From assembly GCF_014858725.1 (NCBI RefSeq), contig NZ_AQGV01000012.1, positions 2,525,229 to 2,589,228 of the forward strand: a stretch of DNA of 64,000 nucleotides, read 5' to 3'. A program made the translations under genes and the position numbers. Positions within the stretch are counted from its first letter, which is position 1. Every line of letters starts with the position of its first letter. Origin of the DNA: Pseudoalteromonas aurantia 208 (GTDB taxonomy: Bacteria > Pseudomonadota > Gammaproteobacteria > Enterobacterales > Alteromonadaceae). The notes beneath the pieces were generated by a model that saw nothing but the letters and a program-made list of their open reading frames with translations, was not told the DNA's origin and searched no databases. Shown piece after piece: positions 7,690 through 18,251 of this stretch.

Positions 7690-9768
7690 TTACCAAATTT
7701 TTACGCGTTCAGCCGACCGTATATACATACCATCGCCCTCTTTCACCTTAAAGGCTTTATAAAACTCAGGCATATTTGGTAGCACACCAATTACTCTATA
7801 ATGACTTGGTGAGTGAGAATCAGTCATTAACCTATTTCGTAACTCTTCCTCTCGATATTGTCTACGCCAAATTTGTGCCCACCCCATGAAAAAGCGCTGC
7901 TCGCCAGTATAACCATCAATGATAGGGGCTTTTCTTTCCGCTAAAGAAAGTAAGTAAGCTTTATAAGATACCGTTAAGCCCCCTAAGTCACCTATATTTT
8001 CACCTAAGGTAAGTTCACCATTTACATGCGCATCTTCAAAAGGACTAAACTGGTTATACTGAGCAACCAACTTACTCCCTCGTTGCTCGAATTGTGTAAG
8101 GTCCGATTCGCTCCACCAGTTACGTAAATTACCTTCTCCATCATACTTTGACCCTTGATCATCGAAACCATGACCCAACTCATGACCAATTACAGCGCCA
8201 ATGGCTCCATAATTCACCGCATCATCAGCCTCAAGATTAAAAAATGGTGGTTGCAATATTGCAGCGGGGAAAACAATCTCATTATTTACAGGATTATAAT
8301 AAGCATTCACTGTTTGTGGTGTCATGAACCACTCTGAGCGATCCACTGGCTTTCCTATTTTATTGACCATATCGTTATAAGACCATTGCGTATAGCGAAC
8401 ATAATTACCTAATAGATCATCTGGACTTATCCGTAGTTGCGAGTAGTCTCGCCATTTATCTGGGTAGCCAATTTTAGGAGTAAACTTACTTAGTTTATCT
8501 TTTGCTGCAATTTTTGTTTCAGGGCTCATCCATTCAAGGTCATCAATGGCCTGATCAAAGCCTTTAATTAGGTTACTTACTAACTCGGTCATCCGTGCTT
8601 TAGCTTCTGGAGGAAAGTACGTTTCAACGTAAATTTTACCTAACAATTCACCTAAAACTTCATTGCTAGAGTCAACTGCTTTCTTCCAGGTTGGTGCTTG
8701 TTCTTGTACGCCTCGTAACATTTTACCAAAGAAATTAAATTTAAGATTTACCATTTCTTTGTTCAAAAGCTCAGCATGATTATTTACGAAGTGAAAAGTA
8801 AGATAGTGTTGCCACGTTTCTAATGGGCTATCAGCCACGACTTTCGCGAGATTTTCTAAGTAAGATGGCTGATTTATGACGACGTCTGTCACGTTTAAAT
8901 TTGCAGAAGCAAAATAGCTTTCTAAATCAAATGATGGAATGAGTCTATTTGCATCAGCCATCGACAATTTATTATAAGTTTTAGTTGCATCTCTACTCTC
9001 CACCCTAGACCACTGAACCGCAGCTATACGACTTTCAAGCTCCAGAATATTACCTGCAGCCTGTTCAGGCTGAGGGTAACCCAATCGAATAAAAACTTGC
9101 TGAATGTATGTCTTGTATGCAGCGCGTATACTTACAAACTTCTCGGTATCCTTTAAATAAAAATCTCGGTCGGGTAACCCCAAACCACTTTGATACAAAT
9201 ACAATGCGTACTCACTTGAGTTTTTTGCATCATTATTTACATACCAGCCAAAGGGAGTTGTTCCACCATTCAATAACATAGAAGCCATGACACGAGGTAA
9301 GTCGGCACGACTAGTCAGCGAGTCTATTGGCTCTAAATATGCCTTCAAGGGTGATAAAGCTAACTCTTCTCTTGCTGTTTCATCCATGTAGCTCCCATAA
9401 AAAGCTGAAAGCTTATATTCATCACTTCCTACCGCCATTGTGGTATTTTTTAGTGCATCATCCAATACTTTACGCAAAGCTTTTTGTGATTCATCATACA
9501 AAGCTGTAAAAGAACCATAACTCGATTTATCCGCTGGAATTGCTGTTTTCTCAAGCCATTTTCCATTGACGTGATAGTAAAAGTCATCTTCTGCGCGGAC
9601 TGAAGTATCAATATTATTCAATTCAATACCTGACTTTAGTTCTAATTTATTGTTTTTATTCAAGTCAATTGGATCTACTTGCATCTTACTTTCAGCGGGA
9701 GGCTCACTACAACCAGCTACACCAAGGGAGATTGCAACACCTAAAGCTGCTAAAGATATATTTTTCAT
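7690..9768 (-). CDS. M13 family zinc metallopeptidase (neprilysin/PepO-like) lipoprotein
   Basis: The 692-residue protein has the usual M13 length. The ATG at 9768 is preferred over the TTG just before it. The N-terminus is a lipoprotein signal with lipobox VAGC, so the enzyme is probably anchored in the envelope. The zinc site is HELGH (H529, E530, H533) within VIGHELGHGFDD, followed by the third ligand in ENIGDLGG. NAYY near residue 485 is the substrate-binding segment of the family, and the C-terminus carries the conserved RVKIW. M13 enzymes cleave peptides of limited length. The gene stands alone, with a terminator after it and no co-oriented close neighbour. Confidence 0.92.
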   Translation of the reverse strand: MKNISLAALGVAISLGVAGCSEPPAESKMQVDPIDLNKNNKLELKSGIELNNIDTSVRAEDDFYYHVNGKWLEKTAIPADKSSYGSFTALYDESQKALRKVLDDALKNTTMAVGSDEYKLSAFYGSYMDETAREELALSPLKAYLEPIDSLTSRADLPRVMASMLLNGGTTPFGWYVNNDAKNSSEYALYLYQSGLGLPDRDFYLKDTEKFVSIRAAYKTYIQQVFIRLGYPQPEQAAGNILELESRIAAVQWSRVESRDATKTYNKLSMADANRLIPSFDLESYFASANLNVTDVVINQPSYLENLAKVVADSPLETWQHYLTFHFVNNHAELLNKEMVNLKFNFFGKMLRGVQEQAPTWKKAVDSSNEVLGELLGKIYVETYFPPEAKARMTELVSNLIKGFDQAIDDLEWMSPETKIAAKDKLSKFTPKIGYPDKWRDYSQLRISPDDLLGNYVRYTQWSYNDMVNKIGKPVDRSEWFMTPQTVNAYYNPVNNEIVFPAAILQPPFFNLEADDAVNYGAIGAVIGHELGHGFDDQGSKYDGEGNLRNWWSESDLTQFEQRGSKLVAQYNQFSPFEDAHVNGELTLGENIGDLGGLTVSYKAYLLSLAERKAPIIDGYTGEQRFFMGWAQIWRRQYREEELRNRLMTDSHSPSHYRVIGVLPNMPEFYKAFKVKEGDGMYIRSAERVKIW

Positions 9769-9890
9769 CAATGTATTCCAATATGAGTTTAGCTTTATAA
9801 TAAGCTACCCATTCCCATAGTGGCAACAGTTATGATCATCTTAAAAAAGCCACGTGAAGTACAGCATGACTATATTTACAATGGCATACT

Positions 9891-10289
9891 TTATGACATT
9901 TCAGTGTGTAATTTATCAATAATTGCTTGGTTCGCTGCAGGAAACGCATAATTATTTAATGAGGTTATCTCAACCCACTGACATAGCTGCGCTTCTAAGC
10001 CTTTAGCTTCTCCTGCAAATTTATCAACTATATGAACAATCAATCGTACACATTTATCCCCATAATCATGCTCTATGATTTGTAGCTCACGAGAGCCTAA
10101 TACATCAATATTTACTTCTTCTTTTAATTCTCGCTTCAAAGCTGTAAAAACCGTTTCCCCTACCTCTACTTTTCCTCCAGGAAACTCCCATAAACCACCT
10201 TGGTGCTGAGATTCATGCCGCTTACTGATAAATATCTTTGAGCCTGTTTTAATCACACCAACGGCGACTTCAATCACTTTTTTACTCAC
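9891..10289 (-). CDS. mutT: Nudix hydrolase MutT, 8-oxo-dGTP diphosphatase
   Basis: The 132-residue protein starts at a GTG at 10289, 6-7 nt after GGAGAG; the upstream in-frame ATG has no ribosome site. The Nudix box is intact, running from GGKVEVGE through REL to KEEVNI, and the RHESQHQGGLWEFPGG segment before it is typical of MutT. The enzyme removes 8-oxo-dGTP from the nucleotide pool and so prevents A-to-C transversions. Its place downstream of secA is the conserved gammaproteobacterial order. Confidence 0.92.
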   Translation of the reverse strand: MSKKVIEVAVGVIKTGSKIFISKRHESQHQGGLWEFPGGKVEVGETVFTALKRELKEEVNIDVLGSRELQIIEHDYGDKCVRLIVHIVDKFAGEAKGLEAQLCQWVEITSLNNYAFPAANQAIIDKLHTEMS

Positions 10290-10305
10290 AACATCTCTCC
10301 AGATC

Positions 10306-10333
10306 AAAAAAGCGACTCTAAAGCCGCTTTTTA
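10306..10333 (-). terminator. Terminator or attenuator between secA and mutT
   Basis: On the minus strand AAAAAGCGGC and GTCGCTTTTTT form a hairpin with a six-base loop and T tail. It ends only about 4 nt before the mutT ribosome site, so mutT expression would depend on readthrough from secA or on an unrecognised promoter. Confidence 0.65.
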
Positions 10334-10356
10334 AAAAATCAAAATTTACAATGTTA

Positions 10357-13065
10357 TTACTTTAGTTTGCCACAACATTGCTTAAACTTTTTCCCAGACT
10401 GACAAGGGCACGCTTCATTTCTACCAACTTTTACGTCAGTTCTTGCTGCAACCGATACCCCCTCAGGTACATCACCACCAACGTGCTCAGCCTCAGCATG
10501 TTGATATTCTTTTGGCATTTGCTCACTGCGGCGATGCTGCTCTTCTACTTTCTCAACGTCTTCCTCAGCACGTACTTGTACTTTGCTAAGAATACCCACC
10601 ACATCAATTTTTAAATTTTCCAACATTTCAGAAAATAACTCAAATGACTCACGCTTATACTCTTGCTTAGGGTTCTTCTGAGCATAGCCTCGCAGGTGAA
10701 TACCTTGTCTGAGGTGATCCATTGCTGCCAAGTGATCTTTCCAATGTTGATCAAGGCTTTGTAGCATAATCGCTTTTTCAAATTGGCGCAGTACGTCAGG
10801 ACCAACCATTTGCTCTTTATCTTTATATGAATTTTCAACTTCATCATTAATTCGATCGCGCAGCTTTTCTTCATACAGCTTTTCATCGTCAGCTAACCAC
10901 TTTTCAATGGGTAACTCGATTAAGAAATCGCCCTTTATACGATCTTCTAGCCCTTTAATATCCCACATTTCAGCTAAGCTTTGTGGTGGAATAAATTGAT
11001 CAATTGTGCCGTTTAAAACATCACTGCGGATCGCATTAATCGTTTCCGATATATCGCCTTCTTCCAATAGCTCATTACGCTGCTCATAAACAACTCGGCG
11101 TTGGTCATTAGCAACATCATCATATTCAAGCAGCTGTTTACGGATATCAAAGTTTCGCGCTTCAACTTTACGCTGAGCATTTTCAATAGCTCGGTTTACC
11201 CACGGGTGTTCTATCGCCTCACCGCGTTGCATACCTAACTTACGCATCATATTTGTCATTCGCTCACCGGCGAAAATACGCATCAACGCATCATCCATCG
11301 ACAAATAGAAACGGCTAGAACCCGCGTCTCCTTGGCGACCCGAGCGCCCTCGTAGTTGATTATCGATACGACGTGATTCGTGACGTTCAGTACCTATAAT
11401 ATGCAAACCACCTGCGGCTAACACCGCATCATGAGTAACTTTCCACTGAGCTTTTAATTCTGTAATCTGTGTTTCTGATGGGTTGTCAAGTTTTTCTAAA
11501 TCACTTTGCCAATTACCACCCAAAACAATATCTGTACCGCGACCAGCCATATTTGTAGCAATTGTGACTTTACCAGGCAAACCAGCATCAGCAACAATAT
11601 CGGCTTCTTGAGCATGGAATTTAGCATTAAGAACATTATGTTCTATTTTTTCTTTTCTCAAGAAATGCGATAAATACTCTGAGCTTTCAATTGACACTGT
11701 ACCAACAAGAACAGGCTGCCCACGCTCCTGACAGTCTTTAATGTCTTCAAGAATGGCTTCAAACTTCTCTTCTTGTGTTAGATAAACAAGGTCTGCCCGG
11801 TCATCACGAACCATTGGTTTATTTGTTGGAATAACAACAGTATCTAAGCCATAAATTGATTGAAACTCAAATGCTTCAGTATCCGCTGTACCAGTCATAC
11901 CTGCCAGCTTGTCATATATTCTGAAGTAATTTTGGAAGGTAATTGATGCTAATGTCTGATTCTCATTTTGAATACGAACACCTTCTTTCGCCTCTACCGC
12001 TTGGTGTAACCCTTCAGACCAACGACGTCCTTCCATTGTACGACCAGTATGCTCATCAACAATAATAACTTCATTATCTTTAACAACATAATCAACATCT
12101 TTTTGATAAAGTTTATGTGCTCGAAGGGCGGCATAAACATGGCTTAACAAGGTGATACTTGCTGCCGAGTAGAGTGAATCACCTTCTTCAATTAGTTTAT
12201 GCTCAAGCAATAGCTCTTCAACATTAACTTGGCCACGTTCAGTTAAGTGAACCTGTTTTGACTTTTCATCAATTGTGAAATCACCGTCACCTTCCACACC
12301 TTCTTCATCTTCTTTATCTTGAAGAATTAGCGATGGCACGATCTTATTTATCTGAGTGTATAGCGCAGAACTATCTTCTGCTGGACCTGAAATTATAAGT
12401 GGTGTACGAGCTTCATCAATCAAAATTGAATCAACCTCATCCACGACAGCATAATATAGTGGACGTTGCACTCGCTCTTCTACGGTAAACGCCATATTGT
12501 CACGTAAGTAATCAAAACCGAACTCATTATTCGTGCCATAAGTAATATCAGCACGATAGGCTTGCTTCTTTTGCTCAGGCATCATACCCGGAACGTTGCA
12601 ACCAACACTTAGGCCTAGGAATTCAAATAACGAACGGTTTGTTTCTGCATCCCGTTTTGCAAGATAGTCATTCACTGTAATAACGTGAACACCTTTACCT
12701 GTTAAACCATTTAAGTATGCAGGTAATGTTGCTGTTAATGTTTTACCTTCACCGGTGCGCATTTCAGAAATACGGCCTTGGTGTAACACGATCCCACCCA
12801 CCATCTGCACATCGAAGTGACGCATGTTGTAAACACGTTTTGAGGCTTCACGTACTGTCGCAAAGGCCTCAGGTAAGATATCGTCTAAGCTTGTACCTTG
12901 CTCAAAACGCTCTCTGAACTCTGCTGTTTTCGCTTTTAGTTGCTCATCAGTTAGAGCTGCGTACTGCTCTTCTAAGGCATTGATTAAGGTGACCGTCTTT
13001 CTTAAGTTTTTAATAGTGCGGTCATTGCGACTACCAAAAATCTTGGTAAAAATATTAGCTATCAT
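10357..13065 (-). CDS. secA: Protein translocase ATPase SecA
   Basis: The 902-residue protein has the full SecA architecture: DEAD motor 1 with Walker A MRTGEGKT and Walker B VDEVDS, the preprotein-binding domain, motor 2 ([24 protein letters not shown]), the helical wing/scaffold, and a C-terminal zinc-binding tail with [13 protein letters not shown], which binds SecB. It drives post-translational export through SecYEG. It is the penultimate gene of the dcw-linked block and is preceded not by a secM-like leader but by a divergent dciA gene. Confidence 0.98.
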   Translation of the reverse strand: MIANIFTKIFGSRNDRTIKNLRKTVTLINALEEQYAALTDEQLKAKTAEFRERFEQGTSLDDILPEAFATVREASKRVYNMRHFDVQMVGGIVLHQGRISEMRTGEGKTLTATLPAYLNGLTGKGVHVITVNDYLAKRDAETNRSLFEFLGLSVGCNVPGMMPEQKKQAYRADITYGTNNEFGFDYLRDNMAFTVEERVQRPLYYAVVDEVDSILIDEARTPLIISGPAEDSSALYTQINKIVPSLILQDKEDEEGVEGDGDFTIDEKSKQVHLTERGQVNVEELLLEHKLIEEGDSLYSAASITLLSHVYAALRAHKLYQKDVDYVVKDNEVIIVDEHTGRTMEGRRWSEGLHQAVEAKEGVRIQNENQTLASITFQNYFRIYDKLAGMTGTADTEAFEFQSIYGLDTVVIPTNKPMVRDDRADLVYLTQEEKFEAILEDIKDCQERGQPVLVGTVSIESSEYLSHFLRKEKIEHNVLNAKFHAQEADIVADAGLPGKVTIATNMAGRGTDIVLGGNWQSDLEKLDNPSETQITELKAQWKVTHDAVLAAGGLHIIGTERHESRRIDNQLRGRSGRQGDAGSSRFYLSMDDALMRIFAGERMTNMMRKLGMQRGEAIEHPWVNRAIENAQRKVEARNFDIRKQLLEYDDVANDQRRVVYEQRNELLEEGDISETINAIRSDVLNGTIDQFIPPQSLAEMWDIKGLEDRIKGDFLIELPIEKWLADDEKLYEEKLRDRINDEVENSYKDKEQMVGPDVLRQFEKAIMLQSLDQHWKDHLAAMDHLRQGIHLRGYAQKNPKQEYKRESFELFSEMLENLKIDVVGILSKVQVRAEEDVEKVEEQHRRSEQMPKEYQHAEAEHVGGDVPEGVSVAARTDVKVGRNEACPCQSGKKFKQCCGKLK

Positions 13066-13203
13066 GTTAAAACCGTTTTCACTCTATTGATGGCTGACCT
13101 TACCTATGCTTATTCGTCATTGGGTACTGAGGTCGCACTGCTTCCTGTGGGCAACAAATGCTTAATTGTTTTTGCAATGTGCCTAATTCAATTTATTGCC
13201 CCT

Positions 13204-13231
13204 ATCATACCAGACTCTGCGAAGCTGCAAA
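13204..13231 (-). promoter_or_regulatory. Probable secA promoter
   Basis: On the minus strand TTTGCA (13231-13226) and TATGAT (13209-13204) are separated by 16 nt. The predicted leader is about 130 nt. I found no plausible secM-like reading frame with an arrest motif in it. Confidence 0.55.
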
Positions 13232-13289
13232 CCATTGAAGTCAAAACAGCGAAGTTTTACTGGTAAAAAGCGGAGCCACGTAAACTAAT

Positions 13290-13329
13290 GTTGCTATTTT
13301 TGTTAGCAACAAATACCCAATGTAGCAAC
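13290..13329. repeat. Inverted and direct copies of GTTGCTA in the secA-dciA intergenic region
   Basis: GTTGCTA at 13290-13296 is inverted at 13304-13310, giving a 7-bp hairpin with a 7-base loop. TAGCAACAAAT then recurs directly from 13323. The three copies lie upstream of both secA and dciA. The roughly 400-nt region 13066-13469 otherwise holds only promoter-like elements; a TATACT at 13429-13434 may be the dciA -10. Confidence 0.5.
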
Positions 13330-13469
13330 AAATTGAAACATAATCGAGATTAACTGTATATATGGTGATATTTAGGCATAATTCAAGCTATTTAGATGAT
13401 TTAACTTTTTTTACTTTTTCGACGCAGCTATACTTACGTTGATTAAATGAACATTATGAGCTAATAACT

Positions 13470-13952
13470 ATGGCTAAGAACCGTTTTGCCCCAAAACAAC
13501 TTAATGAGCTTATGGGAAAGTGGTCCAATAAAATGGTCAGTTATTCAGAGAAATCACAAGCCATGTCACAGTGGCAGAGTTGCCTAGAAAAAGCGGTGGG
13601 CCCCGTATTAATTAAGAAATGCCGCATAGGGAATTACCGAGACGGGACTTTAGTTATTGAAGCTGCTTCAGCAACATTAGCCACCCGGCTTAATTTTTTA
13701 AAAATGGATATTCTGTCTCAGTTTAGAGCTTCTGGAATGTTCGAATGCGCGCAAGTAAAAATAGTAACTAACCCCGAAGCGCAGCAAAGACTTACCCCGA
13801 AAAAAGAAAACAAAACAATCAATGATGAAACGCATAAAAGGAGATCTATGAGTGAACAAACGGGTTTACAGCTCATCGAACTAGCCAACAATGCACCATC
13901 TAGCTTACAAGCCAAACTGCTCAAATTAGCAAGTCATGCACAAAAAAAATGA
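13470..13952 (+). CDS. dciA: DciA (DUF721), replicative helicase loader/operator
   Basis: The 160-residue protein carries a DUF721/DciA domain at about 15-105, with the segment DGTLVIEAASATLATRLNFL typical of its KH-like fold. DciA is the ancestral bacterial partner that loads DnaB, replaced by DnaC in enterobacteria; presence of dciA fits an Alteromonadales-like host. The gene is divergent from secA and converges on lpxC. It occupies the place where enterobacteria carry secM. The C-terminal 50 residues are polar and less conserved. Confidence 0.85.
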   Translation: MAKNRFAPKQLNELMGKWSNKMVSYSEKSQAMSQWQSCLEKAVGPVLIKKCRIGNYRDGTLVIEAASATLATRLNFLKMDILSQFRASGMFECAQVKIVTNPEAQQRLTPKKENKTINDETHKRRSMSEQTGLQLIELANNAPSSLQAKLLKLASHAQKK

Positions 13953-13972
13953 CGCGATATGCGTCATTTTTT
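13942..13972. terminator. Bidirectional terminator between dciA and lpxC
   Basis: AAAATGACGC and GCGTCATTTT enclose a GATAT loop, with A and T runs on either side, so it can act on both strands. The left arm includes the dciA stop codon. Confidence 0.9.
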
Positions 13973-13987
13973 AGAATTTTTCGATTT

Positions 13988-14899
13988 TCAAGCCGTGGTA
14001 ATTTCCATACCCGGCGCTGGCATGCTGACTGGTTCTTCGAAAGTAGCCCATTCCCATGCAGTTTCTGATGCCATAATTTCACGTAAAAGTTTGTTGTTCA
14101 AACCATGACCTGACTTATAACACGTAATTTTACCTAAAATATTATACCCTGCCATGAACATATCACCCACACAGTCTAATATCTTATGCTTAACAAACTC
14201 ATCTGAATAGCGCAAACCACTCGGGTTTAATACTTTATATTCATCAAGTACCACTGCATTATCCATACTACCGCCTAACGCTAGGTTATTAGCATGCATA
14301 TACTCAATATCTTTCATAAAACCAAATGTGCGGGCTCTACTAATTTCTTCCGTAAAACTCTGTGCGGTAATATCTAAACCGATGCGCTGACGACTGTCAT
14401 TTATCGCAGGGTGATCAAAGGCGATTTCAAAATCAATATGAAAGCCATCGTAAGGGGTGATCTCAGCCCACTTATCACCATCTTCCACACGAACTTTTTC
14501 TTTAATTCGAATGAACCGCTTTGCGACGTTTTGCTCTTTAATACCGCCCTTTTGTAATAAATAAATGAATGGTAATGCACTACCATCCATAATAGGCACT
14601 TCTGAACTATCAAGCTCTACAACTAGGTTATCTATACCCAGTGCCGCAACAGCTGCAATTAAATGCTCAGTGGTGGAAAGACGTATTCCATCTTTGTTCG
14701 TTAAACAAGTACACAATTGCGTATCACCAACAGCTTCTGGCGTAGTCTCAAAATCTACCACAGGGTCAAGATCTACACGACGAAATACCACACCGGTATT
14801 CTCGCTCGCAGGTCGGAGAGTAATTGTGACCTTTTCACCTTTATGAAGTCCTACACCTGTTGCTTTAACAACTTCAGCAATTGTACGTTGTTTAATCAT
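13988..14899 (-). CDS. lpxC: UDP-3-O-acyl-N-acetylglucosamine deacetylase LpxC
   Basis: The 303-residue protein starts at an ATG (14899) giving [19 protein letters not shown], the usual LpxC N-terminus; eight further residues upstream are in frame but unneeded. Zinc-site segments are visible: [17 protein letters not shown], and [14 protein letters not shown] with the conserved His and Asp. [10 protein letters not shown] is also typical. It catalyses the committed step of lipid A synthesis in the cytoplasm. It follows ftsZ in the conserved order and has its own promoter and terminator. Confidence 0.97.
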   Translation of the reverse strand: MIKQRTIAEVVKATGVGLHKGEKVTITLRPASENTGVVFRRVDLDPVVDFETTPEAVGDTQLCTCLTNKDGIRLSTTEHLIAAVAALGIDNLVVELDSSEVPIMDGSALPFIYLLQKGGIKEQNVAKRFIRIKEKVRVEDGDKWAEITPYDGFHIDFEIAFDHPAINDSRQRIGLDITAQSFTEEISRARTFGFMKDIEYMHANNLALGGSMDNAVVLDEYKVLNPSGLRYSDEFVKHKILDCVGDMFMAGYNILGKITCYKSGHGLNNKLLREIMASETAWEWATFEEPVSMPAPGMEITTA

Positions 14900-14934
14900 A
14901 ACTTCGCCCACTTCAAATAACACTTAGACGGCGG

Positions 14935-14963
14935 ATTGTATCACAGATACGACCACCTGCCAA
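14935..14963 (-). promoter_or_regulatory. lpxC promoter in the ftsZ-lpxC gap
   Basis: On the minus strand TTGGCA (14963-14958) and TACAAT (14940-14935) are separated by exactly 17 nt, about 36 nt before the lpxC start. This is one of the best sigma-70 matches in the window and would uncouple lpxC from ftsZ. Confidence 0.72.
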
Positions 14964-14984
14964 TTGTTTAACTATCAACCAAAT

Positions 14985-16220
14985 TTAATCTGACTGTTTA
15001 CGTAAAAACGCAGGGATATCAAAATAATCACCCTTGTCTGTGTCTTGCTCAACACTTTTACTTACCGCCTGACTCTCTTGCGCTGCTGTACTCACTGTCG
15101 ATGTTGAGTTCGTTACATTTCCAGTGTTTTCAGATGTAACCTCTGATTGAGTAAAGCTTGGAACAAACATTCCACTGGATTGCTGATTTGTTGATGCTGA
15201 GGCAACATCACCACCAGCGGCTTTCTTAAAGCCATTATCAACTATGCCAAACTGAGGACGACGCTCACCGCCAAGCCCTGTAGCAACCACTGTTACGCGT
15301 AATTCATCGCTCATATCAGGGTCGATTACGGCACCAACAACAACCGTCGCGTTTTCAGATGCTAATGCTTTTACATGATTACCAACAATTTCGAACTCTT
15401 CGATGGTAATATCCATTCCAGCTGTAATGTTAACCAAAATACCTTTTGCACCCGTTAAATCTACATCTTCTAATAAAGGGCTTGAAATTGCAGCTTCTGC
15501 CGCTTCTTGTGCTCTATCTGGCCCAGATGCAGAAGCCGTTCCCATCATCGCGGTGCCCATTGCCGACATAACAGTTCTTACATCTGCAAAATCCACATTG
15601 ATCAAACCAGAACGTGTTATTAGTTCAGCAATACCTTGAACTGCACCATAGAGTACGTCATTCGCCTTAGCAAACGCGTCTAAAAGTGTAGTTCCTTTAC
15701 CTAAAACTTTAAGTAATTTATTGTTTGGAATTGTAATCAGTGAGTCAACAATTTCTGACAGCTCACCAATACCTTGATCAGCGGCCGCCATACGCTTTTT
15801 ACCTTCAAGATCAAAGGGTCTTGTCACTACAGCAACCGTTAAAATACCCAACTCTTTCGCTACACGAGCAACAACAGGGGCTGCCCCAGTACCTGTTCCA
15901 CCACCCATACCTGCAGCGATGAATACCATATCAGCACCTTCAAGTGCTGTTTTTATAGTTTCAATGTCTTCTTCAGCTGACTTACGACCAACTTCAGGGT
16001 TTGCGCCTGCGCCTAACCCTGAAGTAATTTGCGTACCCAATTGAACAGTTATATCTGCTGAAGACTTCCGCAATGCCTGTGCATCCGTATTTGCAGCAAC
16101 GAAACGTACACCCTCAATTTCCTGTTTAACCATATGCTCAACGGCGTTTCCACCACCACCGCCGACACCTATTACTTTAATAACAGCTTCTTCGCTGTGT
16201 TCTTCCATTATATCAAACAT
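14985..16220 (-). CDS. ftsZ: Cell division GTPase FtsZ
   Basis: The 411-residue protein has the tubulin signature [13 protein letters not shown], the N-terminal [13 protein letters not shown] nucleotide-binding loop, and a synergy loop with [12 protein letters not shown] variable linker of about 65 residues rich in Ser/Thr follows the core and leads to the C-terminal peptide DIPAFLRKQ, which binds FtsA and ZipA. GGAGAG lies 7 nt before the ATG. It follows ftsA by 21 nt. It forms the Z ring that organises division. Confidence 0.98.
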   Translation of the reverse strand: MFDIMEEHSEEAVIKVIGVGGGGGNAVEHMVKQEIEGVRFVAANTDAQALRKSSADITVQLGTQITSGLGAGANPEVGRKSAEEDIETIKTALEGADMVFIAAGMGGGTGTGAAPVVARVAKELGILTVAVVTRPFDLEGKKRMAAADQGIGELSEIVDSLITIPNNKLLKVLGKGTTLLDAFAKANDVLYGAVQGIAELITRSGLINVDFADVRTVMSAMGTAMMGTASASGPDRAQEAAEAAISSPLLEDVDLTGAKGILVNITAGMDITIEEFEIVGNHVKALASENATVVVGAVIDPDMSDELRVTVVATGLGGERRPQFGIVDNGFKKAAGGDVASASTNQQSSGMFVPSFTQSEVTSENTGNVTNSTSTVSTAAQESQAVSKSVEQDTDKGDYFDIPAFLRKQSD

Positions 16221-16241
16221 CTTTCACTCTCCGACTTGAGC

Positions 16242-17474
16242 TTAAAACTCGCCTTGAAACCATTTAGTAACTCGGTTCCACCAATTTCCATCCGACTCAG
16301 CTTTCGACTTCTGTGCATTCATCGATTGCAAAGTACGGCCATATTGTAACAAACCTACAGCTGTTGCATATGCAGGATCGTTAACATAATCTGTTAATCC
16401 GGTAATTCCAATAGGTTTACCAACTCTTACGGGCATTTGACATATATCTTCAGCAACTTCGAGCGCACCCGCCATTTTACCACTCCCGCCCGTGATAACT
16501 AGTCCCGCTGCTATTTGATCTTCAAAACCCGAACGACGTATCTCTTCCAGTGTTAACTCTAACAACTCCCTAAAACGTGGCTCCACAACTTCAGAAAGTG
16601 TATGTCGCGACATTAAACGCGCAGGTCTTCCACCAACACTAGGAACTTCAATGGTCTCTTCACTACTGGCCATTTGGCTACTTGCACATGCATATTGCAC
16701 TTTTAAAGATTCAGCATGGGAAATCGGGGTTCGAAATATCTTAGCGATATCCCCCGTAACTTGATTACCGGCAACAGGGATAACAGCCGAATGACGTAAA
16801 GCTCCATTAAGATAAATAGCGATATCCATCGTACCACCACCTATATCAACAACCGCCACACCGAGCTCTTTTTCATCTTCAGTCAGCACGGAATAACATG
16901 ACGCCAGTGCACTAAAGGTCAGTTGGTCAACATTTAAGCCACATCGCTCAACACATTTTTCAATATTCTTTGCCATGTCATTAGAGCACGTAATAATGTG
17001 TGCTTTTGCTTCCATACGTACACCACTCATACCCAAAGGGTTTTTTATTCCCTCTTGCATATCAATGCTATATTCTTGTGGCAGAGAGTGTAACATTTTC
17101 CGCTCTGCGGAAATTGGAACTGATCGCGCTATATGAATGACATTTGCAATATCATCGTCTGTTACTTCAGAATTATTAATCGCAACAACACCACTTTCAT
17201 TTTGGCATTGAATATGCTTGCCTGATATGCCTAAGTAAACAGAACTTATTCGGCAATCAGCCATCAATTCGGCTTCATCTATAGCACGGCGAATAGATTC
17301 AGAAACTAAATTTAAATCATTCACGCCACCCTTATCCATACCATGGGATACTTGGTTGCCCACTCCCACAATACTGAGCTGATTATCTGCCGTGATCTCT
17401 CCAACTGTTGCGACTACTTTAGAGGTACCAACATCGAGCCCTATCACTAAGTTTCTTTCTGCTGACTTCGTCAT
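16242..17474 (-). CDS. ftsA: Cell division actin-like protein FtsA
   Basis: The 410-residue protein shows the ASKHA phosphate 1 motif GLDVGTSKV, the phosphate 2 motif VVDIGGGTMDIAIY and the adenosine motif VITGGSGKM. The C-terminal amphipathic helix (WWNRVTKWFQGEF) is the membrane anchor. It tethers FtsZ to the inner membrane and recruits later divisome proteins. Its ATG overlaps the ftsQ stop by 4 nt (ATGA), indicating translational coupling. Confidence 0.97.
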   Translation of the reverse strand: MTKSAERNLVIGLDVGTSKVVATVGEITADNQLSIVGVGNQVSHGMDKGGVNDLNLVSESIRRAIDEAELMADCRISSVYLGISGKHIQCQNESGVVAINNSEVTDDDIANVIHIARSVPISAERKMLHSLPQEYSIDMQEGIKNPLGMSGVRMEAKAHIITCSNDMAKNIEKCVERCGLNVDQLTFSALASCYSVLTEDEKELGVAVVDIGGGTMDIAIYLNGALRHSAVIPVAGNQVTGDIAKIFRTPISHAESLKVQYACASSQMASSEETIEVPSVGGRPARLMSRHTLSEVVEPRFRELLELTLEEIRRSGFEDQIAAGLVITGGSGKMAGALEVAEDICQMPVRVGKPIGITGLTDYVNDPAYATAVGLLQYGRTLQSMNAQKSKAESDGNWWNRVTKWFQGEF

Positions 17475-18250
17475 GCTTTACTCTTATTTTGTTGTTCTTC
17501 AATTAGCGGGTATTTCCAGCTCACCGCAAGCCCTGTGTCATAGCGTAAATCAATAGCATCAATTAAAGCCCCATTCGGCTTGTGCATTTTCGGGTAAACA
17601 TCAATAAAGCGCTGTACTCGTTTTGCTTTTTCTTCTCGACCTAAATTTAGACGAATGCCATTTTCTAACCACAGCTGCCAAGCAAACCGCTCTGATAATG
17701 CAAGGCTGACTAAGTGGAATTGGTTAACTTCAAGCATGGCTTTTAACTGTAAAAAAGTATGCCATGCTTCCGTTTCACTGCCCTCAGGCCCATATAGTTG
17801 CGGCAACATACTTGTTAAGCTTTCATTTGGTGCCTGAAAAACATCACCACTTTCATTCAGCAATAAATCACTGTTCCATATTGCCACTGGTTTATGCTCA
17901 ACCACATAAACCAGCAATTGATCCGGCCATTGCTTACGAACAGACACACTTGCCACCCAAGGCAAAGACAACACGGACTCCCGTACAGCTTCAATATCTA
18001 ACTCAAAGTAACTACTTAAATCCACGCGCCTAATCGCGGTAACGATGTCATGTTCACTGCTATAATTGGGCTGCCCTAATACAGTAAGTTGCCTAAACTG
18101 TGCATCTTTATGTGCAACTAACCAATCACTAACCCAGTACATACTTTTTATTAAACCGAAAATTACCACCATGAAAAAACCTAAGCCGAAAAGCAAAGAC
18201 CAATTCAATCTTTGATTTAAGGATTTAGCTTTTTTGAAAAACGCACGCAT
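17471..18250 (-). CDS. ftsQ: Cell division protein FtsQ
   Basis: The 259-residue bitopic protein has a basic cytoplasmic tail, one transmembrane helix (about 17-38), a POTRA domain beginning at FRQLTVLGQPNYS and a beta domain. The ATG at 18250 is used because the longer frame would begin at a TTG inside ddlB; only one base separates this ATG from the ddlB stop. FtsQ bridges FtsL/FtsB to the cytoplasmic ring. In enterobacteria this position, between ddlB and ftsA, is also ftsQ. Confidence 0.93.
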   Translation of the reverse strand: MRAFFKKAKSLNQRLNWSLLFGLGFFMVVIFGLIKSMYWVSDWLVAHKDAQFRQLTVLGQPNYSSEHDIVTAIRRVDLSSYFELDIEAVRESVLSLPWVASVSVRKQWPDQLLVYVVEHKPVAIWNSDLLLNESGDVFQAPNESLTSMLPQLYGPEGSETEAWHTFLQLKAMLEVNQFHLVSLALSERFAWQLWLENGIRLNLGREEKAKRVQRFIDVYPKMHKPNGALIDAIDLRYDTGLAVSWKYPLIEEQQNKSKA

Positions 18251-18251
18251 A

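Noticed and set aside
13066..13200. secM-like leader peptide before secA
   Set aside because: No start codon with ribosome site and no arrest-like Pro/Gly motif found in the predicted secA leader.
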